Source of the DNA: Thiobacillus sp. UBA6918
GTDB lineage: Bacteria > Pseudomonadota > Gammaproteobacteria > Burkholderiales > Thiobacillaceae
Length of the DNA: 10,107 nt
Assembly: GCA_002450925.1 (NCBI GenBank)
Contig: DKAU01000154.1
Location: forward strand, 840 to 10,946
Direction: 5' to 3'
A model generated the notes under the pieces. The model saw only the letters and a list, made by a program, of their open reading frames with translations, had not been told where the DNA came from and made no database searches. Position numbers and translations under genes: made by a program. Below are positions 1 through 5,229 of the stretch, piece by piece; position 1 is the first letter of the stretch; each line of letters opens with the position of its first letter.

Positions 1-1340
1 TCCGGCTTCTGATGATAGAGCCCGTCTTCGGACGGGTGGCGAATCTTCAGCGCTTCGTTGATGTTGGCCATGCCGGAGGCTTCGTTGCCGTCTGCATTGG
101 TTACCACAAACCGCGAATCGGCCTTGCCAACAGCGGCGATCAGGCTGCCGAGCGAAGTCGAGGGCACAGCCTTTTCGCCGATGGCGAAATCTTTGATCGG
201 CAATTCACCAAGCGGCGCCAATGCCAGTTCGCTTTCAGTCACCGCAACCTCGGCAGCGGGTCCGCCGCCGGCGCGTACACACAGGGTGCGCACCAACTCC
301 CAGGCTTCGGGGCTGAGCGCGCGGCGCTCCAGGGCGCTGCTGATATGCGGAGCGTCGAGCGTGTCGGCAGGATAGAGGTTGTGCGATTTGGCGCCGTTCT
401 TGTGCACGCCAGCGCCTTTCAATTGCTTGATGATGAAGGCAGTCGGTGTGCCGGAGAGCGCAGACTTGGCAGCTTCGTTTATGCCATTCAATACGGCCGC
501 GCTGAATTCGAGGCGGGCATAAAACGAGAACAGGGTCGAGTCCACATAGGCGCCTGGCTGGTTCTGGTCATCGTAATCCTTGGCGTCGATCAGTATCACG
601 CGCTTGAAACCATGTGCCTGCCAGTAGCGCAGCATGCCCTCGTTGTCGAACAGCGACACCATGGAATGGTGCTCCTGGCTGTAGCCGTTCCAGACCAGCA
701 CCGGCAGAAAGTTGGTGACTTCAGGGTAGGCAGTCAGGAAATGCAGGAAGGAGGAAAGCACATAGGGTTCGCCCATGCCCCCATCACCGATAGTGACGGG
801 AAACAGCTTGTCGCGATGCAGGTAGGCGCCAGCCATGGCGAAGTGCTGGCCCTGGCCAAGCGGGCCGGCCGGGGCGAGCAAACCCGGAATGGCGCCGGAC
901 AGGTGTCCCAGCAGGCCATGACGTTCGCGGAAGCGGGTGCGCATGTCGTTCACGGTCTTGATGCCCATCGCTTCGAGCGATGTGTCGAGGAACATGGCAC
1001 TGTAATAACCGGGCGCATGGTGACCAACCTCGGTGGTGAGGTTCTTGTGGCCGAGCAAAGTCAGGGCTGCCACGGCTTCGGCGCTGGAGGCAAAACCGCC
1101 AGGGTGGCCGGATGCCTTGGCGCCGGTAATTTGCAGGGTGAGGTAACGCAGTGCGTCGGCGACCAGCAGGGTTTGGTATGCAGCGCTTTTGCCCGTTGGC
1201 TCGGCAAGGGCGGACTGGCCATCGCCAATTGCGGGCTGGGCGCCCAAAGTGTCGAATTCCGGCCAGGGCTGTCCGAAGTAGTCGATGCCTTCCAGATAGG
1301 CGGGATAGGGGCTGGGATGCTGATCGAGTTGGGCTGACAT
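1..1340 (-). CDS. Transketolase/phosphoketolase-like thiamine-diphosphate enzyme, N-terminal 446 residues (3' end off window)
   Basis: Only the first 446 codons are inside the window; no stop is reached. The start is the ATG at 1340, preceded by GGAG with 7-8 nt spacing. Visible motifs are SGHPGG (77-82), GPLGQG (159-164, as in transketolase), and a ThDP/Mg site of GDGGMGEPY (185-193) followed 31 residues after GDG by the metal-ligand Asn in WNGY (N218). A second ThDP (pyrimidine) domain begins near 395, with VTNADGNEASG (413-423) carrying a candidate catalytic Glu420. The GDG-to-NGY layout and HHAPGYYS (107-114) resemble phosphoketolase, while SGHPGG and GPLGQG resemble transketolase, so the exact reaction is uncertain: ketol transfer, phosphoketolase, or another sugar-phosphate reaction. 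From memory, relatives carry names such as transketolase or xylulose-5-phosphate 3-epimerase. It is cytoplasmic by appearance. It is divergent from an IclR regulator, which probably controls it. Confidence 0.85.
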   Translation of the reverse strand, partial: MSAQLDQHPSPYPAYLEGIDYFGQPWPEFDTLGAQPAIGDGQSALAEPTGKSAAYQTLLVADALRYLTLQITGAKASGHPGGFASSAEAVAALTLLGHKNLTTEVGHHAPGYYSAMFLDTSLEAMGIKTVNDMRTRFRERHGLLGHLSGAIPGLLAPAGPLGQGQHFAMAGAYLHRDKLFPVTIGDGGMGEPYVLSSFLHFLTAYPEVTNFLPVLVWNGYSQEHHSMVSLFDNEGMLRYWQAHGFKRVILIDAKDYDDQNQPGAYVDSTLFSFYARLEFSAAVLNGINEAAKSALSGTPTAFIIKQLKGAGVHKNGAKSHNLYPADTLDAPHISSALERRALSPEAWELVRTLCVRAGGGPAAEVAVTESELALAPLGELPIKDFAIGEKAVPSTSLGSLIAAVGKADSRFVVTNADGNEASGMANINEALKIRHPSEDGLYHQKP

Positions 1341-1433
1341 GGTTGGCTCCTGATGTGAAATAAGTTGCGTTGTAGGTACCTTAGTGGAATACTCAACTTT
1401 TCACAATACAGAATCGTTTTCACAATATGAAAA
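1341..1433. promoter_or_regulatory. Divergent control region with 11-bp direct repeats and a dyad over the iclR-family start
   Basis: The sequence TTTTCACAATA occurs exactly twice (1398-1408 and 1417-1427), 19 bp apart. A third, inverted core TGTGAAA lies at 1354-1360. The right-hand copy also forms a dyad TTTTCA-N5-TGAAAA (1417-1433) that covers the ATG of the regulator. AT-rich dyads of this kind are typical operators of IclR-family proteins (known from the family), so autoregulation plus control of the divergent enzyme gene is inferred. Weak promoter matches are TTGAGT-N16-TACAAC leftwards (1396 down to 1369) and TTGCGT-N17-AATACT rightwards (1365-1393). The two would overlap face to face. 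The promoter hexamers are only 3-4 of 6 matches; the repeats are certain. Confidence 0.55.
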
Positions 1434-2182
1434 ATACTACGACTGCCATTCAGGTCTTGGATCGTGCTGTCGGCTTGCTCGATTCTTTGTCGCATTACCC
1501 GGAACCGGTGCCGCTCAAGTTCCTGACAGCGGACACCGGGTTGCATGCTTCCACAGCGTTTCGCATTCTGGCCGCACTCACAGCGCACGGGTTTGTTGAG
1601 CGAACCGATTCGGGGAACTACATGCTGGGTACCCGTTTGCTGCAGCTTGGCCATCGGGTCAAAGCGGGTACCGATGTGCGGCGAGAGGCGCGCGCGGTTA
1701 TGGAATGGCTGCGCGATCAGGTGGAAGAATCAGTAAACCTGACTCTTCGTGAGGGTGACGAGGTGGTTTATGTCGAACGCGTTACACCGGCTCGTTCCAT
1801 CCGGGTAGAGCAGGTTATTGGCTCGCGCGCACCTTTGCATGTCACTGCCGTGGGCAAACTGATGCTGGGGGAGATGGATGATGAATCGTTGGAGAACTAT
1901 GCTTCTCGTACAAACCTGGAACGCTATACGCGTAATACCCTGACTGATTTGGACGGCTTGAAAACAGAAGCCCGAAGCAGTGTGGCGCAAGGATACGCGC
2001 TCGACAATGAAGAGGCGGAACTCGGCGTGGGCTGTATCGGGGTTTTGATAAGGGATGGTAGTGGAAAGGTCGTTGCCGGCCTGTCGATTTCGGCGCCCAT
2101 CGAGCGCAGGAAGGAAGACTGGATTCCGCTGGTGCTTGAAGCGGGCCGAAGAATATCGGCCCGGCTCGGCTTTACTGGCTAG
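1427..2182 (+). CDS. IclR-family transcriptional regulator
   Basis: 251 residues, the usual length for the family. An N-terminal winged helix-turn-helix spans about residues 6-70: AIQVLDRAVGLLDSL is the classic opening helix and STAFRILAAL (42-51) the recognition helix. It is followed by an IclR effector-binding domain (about 80-250) with GSRAPLHVTAVGKLML (132-147) and an acidic DNEEAELGVGCIG segment (193-205). The family binds DNA as dimers or tetramers, and small organic acids relieve or enhance binding. The ATG at 1427 is the only plausible start: an in-frame stop lies at 1382-1384 and no ATG, GTG or TTG lies between. There is no Shine-Dalgarno sequence upstream, so translation may be leaderless or weak, which suits a low-copy regulator. 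Likely targets are its own gene, the divergent ThDP enzyme and perhaps the convergent permease/reductase operon. The effector is not identifiable. Confidence 0.93.
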   Translation: MKNTTTAIQVLDRAVGLLDSLSHYPEPVPLKFLTADTGLHASTAFRILAALTAHGFVERTDSGNYMLGTRLLQLGHRVKAGTDVRREARAVMEWLRDQVEESVNLTLREGDEVVYVERVTPARSIRVEQVIGSRAPLHVTAVGKLMLGEMDDESLENYASRTNLERYTRNTLTDLDGLKTEARSSVAQGYALDNEEAELGVGCIGVLIRDGSGKVVAGLSISAPIERRKEDWIPLVLEAGRRISARLGFTG

Positions 2183-3044
2183 AAAGGCGCTCCAATGCCT
2201 TCATGATGGCACTGGAATCCAGCTCTCCTTCTCCCGCTTCCATCAGCGAAGTAATCTGCCTTGAAACCAGCTCTGCGCCCGGCAGTGGGGCTTTGTTTTC
2301 GTGAGCATTGTCCATGACGATGCCCATGTCCTTGTGGTGCAGCTTGACCTTGAAGCCGGCCTTGTAGTTTTCTTCAAGCATCTTCAGACCGTGCACCTCA
2401 AGAATCTTGCTGTTTGCATAGCCGCCCATCAGAGCCTCGCGCATTTTGGCCGGGTCAACACCGTTTTTTCGCGCCAGCAGGATGGCTTCCGCCACGCCCT
2501 CCATGGTCAAACTGATCACTACCTGATTGCAGGCCTTGACCACCTGGCCTGCGCCGTGGTCGCCGACGTGGACGATGTTCTTGCCGAGGATTTCAAACAG
2601 TGGTTTTACGCGTTCGAAGATATCGGCTTCTCCGCCAACCATGATGGAAAGCGTTCCCTGAGAGGCGCCAACCTGGCCACCAGAGACCGGCGCATCCAGC
2701 ATGTGAACTCTGCGCTTCGCCAGCTCCTGGGCGATACGCCGGGTCGCGGAGGGTGCGCTGGTGCTCATGTCGACGATGATGCTACCCGGATTGGCGCCAT
2801 GAACCAGACCGCGTTCGCCCAAAACGACCTGTTCCACATCAGTGGTGTTGGCAACCATGGTGAAACAAATCTCAGCTGAGGCGGCTACTTCGGCTGGCGT
2901 GCCCTTGCCCGTTGCACCAGCAACCAGCAAGGGTTCTACCGTGTCAAAACGGCGCCCCCAGGTGTAGATTTCATGCCCGGCATTGATAAGGTTGAGCGCC
3001 ATGGGCCGACCCATGATACCGGCACCGATGAATCCAATCTTCAT
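2172..3044 (-). CDS. garR: 2-hydroxy-3-oxopropionate (tartronate semialdehyde) reductase / 3-hydroxyisobutyrate dehydrogenase family
   Basis: 290 residues, normal for the beta-hydroxyacid dehydrogenase family. The N-terminal Rossmann fold opens with GFIGAGIMGRPM; the GxGxxG is at 7-12. Arg31/Arg32 after the second strand suggest NADP(H) preference (inference). Substrate motif DAPVSGG is at 117-123, the catalytic helix GAGQVVKACNQ carries Lys170 and Asn173, and a second conserved Lys lies in HHKD (K238). The overall match is to GarR/GlxR, which reduces tartronate semialdehyde to D-glycerate. 3-hydroxyisobutyrate or another beta-hydroxyacid remains possible, so the symbol is tentative. The ATG is preceded by GGGGG at 10 nt. 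The gene starts 28 bp after the permease stop, so the two are probably co-transcribed, and its last 11 bp overlap the end of the convergent IclR gene. Confidence 0.88.
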   Translation of the reverse strand: MKIGFIGAGIMGRPMALNLINAGHEIYTWGRRFDTVEPLLVAGATGKGTPAEVAASAEICFTMVANTTDVEQVVLGERGLVHGANPGSIIVDMSTSAPSATRRIAQELAKRRVHMLDAPVSGGQVGASQGTLSIMVGGEADIFERVKPLFEILGKNIVHVGDHGAGQVVKACNQVVISLTMEGVAEAILLARKNGVDPAKMREALMGGYANSKILEVHGLKMLEENYKAGFKVKLHHKDMGIVMDNAHENKAPLPGAELVSRQITSLMEAGEGELDSSAIMKALERLSSQ

Positions 3045-3072
3045 AATGTTTTTACCCCCGCACGAAGCTTAA

Positions 3073-4023
3073 TCAAGAGCCTAACATCATTAGCCACACA
3101 GGCAAGGTTAATAGAAACAACACCGTGCCCCAGGCGACGGTAAGGGCGACTTTCTCCACGTCCAGCTTGTAGCGGTCGGCAATACCGACAGCCATAAGCA
3201 TGGTGGGAACACCCGCTTCCAGCACGGTTGCGCGCTGTGCATCGGTAATTCGGGGAAACAGAAGGTATGCCAGAAAATAGGCAGCCAGAGGCATCAACAG
3301 CAACTTGAATCCAACGACAGTCAGAACGGGTTTGCTCGGCGCAAGTTGTGACCAGGGAATGGACAAGCCAAGCATCAACAGCATGACCGGCACAGTGGGC
3401 TGACCGATGAAATGGGCGGCATGGATAAGTGGCTGGATGTTGATCGGAAGCTGCGCGAGAAGAACGCCGGCAAAAAACGCCCAAAGCGGGGGCAAACCGA
3501 ACAGCTGTCTGATCGGGTGCCCGGCATCGCTTGTTTGTCCGCCGAGCTTGACGGCAATCCATACGCCCACGGTCCAGAGCAAGGGTGTGGTTGCAGTCAT
3601 GTCCGCAAAGGCTGCGTAGCGTCCTCCAGCCTCACCGTACAGGTGAACCAGCAGCGGGTAACCCATGAACAGGACATTTCCGAATATGCCGCATAACAAA
3701 AGGCCTGCGCGTGCGGCCTGGGAGCAGTTTTGGGCGAAGCGCGTTTTAAAAAGAAGCAAATAAAGAGGGAGGCCGGAAAACAGCATGCTTGAGGCAACCA
3801 AGAGCGGCACGCTCAGGATGTCGGTATTGATTTCGGCCGTGGCAGCAGCTGCAAACAGGAGGGCCGGGGCAAACAGGTTGATGGTAACGGTCGTGATGTA
3901 GCCACGTACGGCACGAATGCCGGCTTCTTCCATGCGTGTGCGCCAGATTGCGCCTGCTGCAATCAGCAACGCCATGGGAAACAGCACCTGTGCAAGCAGG
4001 TCCAGGTAGAAATCAAACGTCAT
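3073..4023 (-). CDS. AEC-family (auxin efflux carrier superfamily) permease
   Basis: 316 residues, very hydrophobic, with about ten predicted membrane helices (roughly 8-27, 42-62, 69-92, 107-126, 143-160, 176-194, 207-223, 234-256, 265-282 and 292-314). The two inverted halves each carry the family's broken-helix signature: GIFGNVLFMGYP (112-123) in the first half and LEAGVPTMLMAVG (268-280) in the second. Bacterial AEC proteins such as MdcF-type carriers move malonate, malate and similar carboxylates (family knowledge); the substrate here is not shown. The ATG at 4023 is needed to keep the first helix, but no ribosome-binding site precedes it: an intrinsic terminator ends 1 nt upstream. Co-transcription with the downstream reductase suggests uptake of a hydroxy- or dicarboxylate that feeds that enzyme. 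Confidence 0.88.
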   Translation of the reverse strand: MTFDFYLDLLAQVLFPMALLIAAGAIWRTRMEEAGIRAVRGYITTVTINLFAPALLFAAAATAEINTDILSVPLLVASSMLFSGLPLYLLLFKTRFAQNCSQAARAGLLLCGIFGNVLFMGYPLLVHLYGEAGGRYAAFADMTATTPLLWTVGVWIAVKLGGQTSDAGHPIRQLFGLPPLWAFFAGVLLAQLPINIQPLIHAAHFIGQPTVPVMLLMLGLSIPWSQLAPSKPVLTVVGFKLLLMPLAAYFLAYLLFPRITDAQRATVLEAGVPTMLMAVGIADRYKLDVEKVALTVAWGTVLFLLTLPVWLMMLGS

Positions 4024-4024
4024 G

Positions 4025-4057
4025 AAAAAATAATGGCAGGGGTTACCCTGCCATTAT
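4025..4057 (-). terminator. Intrinsic terminator downstream of pbpG, abutting the permease start
   Basis: On the minus strand a perfect 12-bp stem (ATAATGGCAGGG / CCCTGCCATTAT) with a 4-nt loop is followed by six T residues (the stem's last T adjoins them). It lies 22 bp after the pbpG stop and ends 1 nt before the permease ATG. There is no T tract on the plus side, so it acts leftwards only. Confidence 0.85.
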
Positions 4058-4060
4058 GCG

Positions 4061-4077
4061 CAATTCGTCGAGAATTG
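4061..4077. repeat. 17-bp dyad CAATTC-GTCGA-GAATTG between pbpG and the terminator
   Basis: A perfect 6-bp inverted repeat with a 5-nt centre lies between the pbpG stop codon and the terminator hairpin. On the minus strand a CATAAT hexamer (4058-4053) follows it, so the dyad falls roughly where a -35 element would be. It could be an operator for a permease promoter, or a chance palindrome; there is no direct evidence of binding. Confidence 0.35.
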
Positions 4078-4079
4078 AA

Positions 4080-5039
4080 TCAGGTGTCGCGCGAAATTGT
4101 TGCGGATTGATGAGGCTCCCGAACGGGGACTGACTCTTCCAGCCAGTGCTTGATGCGATTCGCGTCGCCAAGACGGTTGTATTTCCCAATTGCGTCCAGC
4201 AACACGATGATGACCCGGCGTTCAGCGATTTCCGCCTGCATCACCAGACAGTGCCCGGCTTCGTTGATATAACCTGTTTTTGAAAGGCCGATTTGCCATT
4301 CATCGTCGCGTGTCAGCCGATTGGTGTTGACGAAGGAGACGTTGCGGTAACGCACACGACGCGAAGCCTGTTGCCTTTTGTTTTTCTTTGAACGAACAAC
4401 TACCCGTTGCTTGCCCAGGCTGTATTGGCCGGTGGAAGTGATTTGGCGGATGGTCGGAAAATAGTTGTAGGCATGGTTGACCAGCCTGACTAGATCTTCA
4501 GCGGTGGACTGGTTGTAGCTGGAAAGTCCCGTAGGGTCGACGTAGAAAGTGTGATGCATTCCCAGTTCCCGAGCCTTGCTGTTCATGGCCTCGACAAATC
4601 TCTCCAGCCCGCCGGGGTAGGTGCGTCCCAAGGCGTGTGCAGCGCGATTCTCCGAAGCGATAAGCGCCATGTTTAGCAATTGCTCGCGCGTAAAGGTGGA
4701 GCCGATCGGCAGTCGTGAGCCGGTGCCCTTTAGGCGGTCAATATCGTCTTTTGTTATGGTGATGCGCTCCTCCAGAGGCGTCTGCGACTCCAGTGTGACC
4801 ACTGCGGTCATGAGCTTGGTGATGGAGGCAATAGGAGTTTGTTGTCGGGGATTCTTTGCCAGCAGCGTTTCACCCGTTTCCTGGTCAACCACAACAACTG
4901 AAGCGGAACTCAGGCCCAGGCCTTGATTTTCGGCATAAACGCCGGATGGGTAGCTTTCGTAGCCGTGCGTACCCGTTGCAGCAACCGGGGCCGCAGCCAA
5001 AAAACCGAACGTCAGCGCCAAAATCTTCCGAAATTTCAT
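4080..5039 (-). CDS. pbpG: D-alanyl-D-alanine endopeptidase, PBP7 type
   Basis: 319 residues from the ATG at 5039, chosen because GGGAGG lies 8 nt upstream and the protein then begins with a signal peptide (MKFRKILALTFGFLAAAPVAATG). A longer in-frame reading from 5120 would bury that signal. It is a periplasmic low-molecular-mass penicillin-binding protein of the S11 peptidase family that trims peptidoglycan cross-links. All three catalytic motifs are present: SITK (72-75, nucleophile Ser72), SEN (129-131) and KTG (254-256), followed by YINEAGHCLVMQA, a close match to the PBP7/PbpG family. A strongly basic stretch (about 210-232, with KKNKRQQASRR) precedes the KTG strand and may contact the cell wall (inference). 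It is apparently monocistronic, with its own terminator at 4025-4057 and a promoter in the AT-rich gap upstream. A DacA-type carboxypeptidase is less likely, because the C-terminal domain is absent. Confidence 0.92.
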   Translation of the reverse strand: MKFRKILALTFGFLAAAPVAATGTHGYESYPSGVYAENQGLGLSSASVVVVDQETGETLLAKNPRQQTPIASITKLMTAVVTLESQTPLEERITITKDDIDRLKGTGSRLPIGSTFTREQLLNMALIASENRAAHALGRTYPGGLERFVEAMNSKARELGMHHTFYVDPTGLSSYNQSTAEDLVRLVNHAYNYFPTIRQITSTGQYSLGKQRVVVRSKKNKRQQASRRVRYRNVSFVNTNRLTRDDEWQIGLSKTGYINEAGHCLVMQAEIAERRVIIVLLDAIGKYNRLGDANRIKHWLEESVPVREPHQSATISRDT

Positions 5040-5098
5040 CCTGCCAGCCTCCCGCTTTTGCAAGCACTCCCTGAGAACGTCCTTGGGAGGGCATAACT

Positions 5099-5127
5099 TT
5101 AATACAACGTTAGTATCCAATTATCAC
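5099..5127 (-). promoter_or_regulatory. Candidate promoter of pbpG
   Basis: On the minus strand GTGATA-N17-TATTAA (each 4 of 6 to consensus) lies in the AT-rich gap about 60 bp before the pbpG ATG. An alternative -35, TTGGAT, lies at 5120-5115. This is the best local match, but the region is so AT-rich that chance matches are expected. Confidence 0.3.
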
Positions 5128-5147
5128 TATAAATAACATATTTTTCA

Positions 5148-5177
5148 TTGACCGTTCAGGAAAATTAGTTATATATA
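5148..5177 (+). promoter_or_regulatory. Candidate sigma-70 promoter of the HDOD-kinase operon
   Basis: TTGACC (5148-5153) is followed by two overlapping TATATA hexamers giving 16- or 18-bp spacing (5170-5175 and 5172-5177). Transcription would begin near 5184, just before a strong GGGAGGG sequence at 5188-5194. It is the only near-consensus -35 in the gap and points at the kinase gene. Confidence 0.5.
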
Positions 5178-5229
5178 GCAAATAGTTGGGAGGGTTTTAG
5201 AGATTTTACTCAAAAATAGTGAGCCAAAT

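Noticed and set aside
12..1337. Long plus-strand open frame of 441 codons
   Set aside because: It lies opposite the ThDP enzyme, whose minus-strand frame carries clear motifs (SGHPGG, GDG...NGY). The plus-strand translation has no recognisable domain and no ribosome-binding site.
1061..1654. Minus-strand open frame of 197 codons crossing the divergent control region
   Set aside because: It overlaps two well-supported genes in wrong frames, and its translation is low-complexity and proline-rich.
2193..2216. Imperfect hairpin CCAATGCC/GGCACTGG near the IclR/reductase junction
   Set aside because: It has one mismatch, lies inside the reductase coding region and has no T tract, so it is not a convincing terminator.
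2301..2879. Plus-strand open frame of 192 codons opposite the reductase
   Set aside because: It is a histidine- and aspartate-rich mirror of the conserved reductase gene, with no motif or start signal.
3041..3562. Minus-strand open frame of 173 codons inside the permease
   Set aside because: It overlaps the permease in another frame. The permease frame has ten membrane helices and family motifs; this one is Cys/Arg-rich without structure.
5040..5120. 27-residue N-terminal extension of the PBP7-type protein from the ATG at 5120
   Set aside because: It would place the signal peptide internally, whereas the ATG at 5039 has a strong GGGAGG at 8 nt and a signal peptide directly after it.
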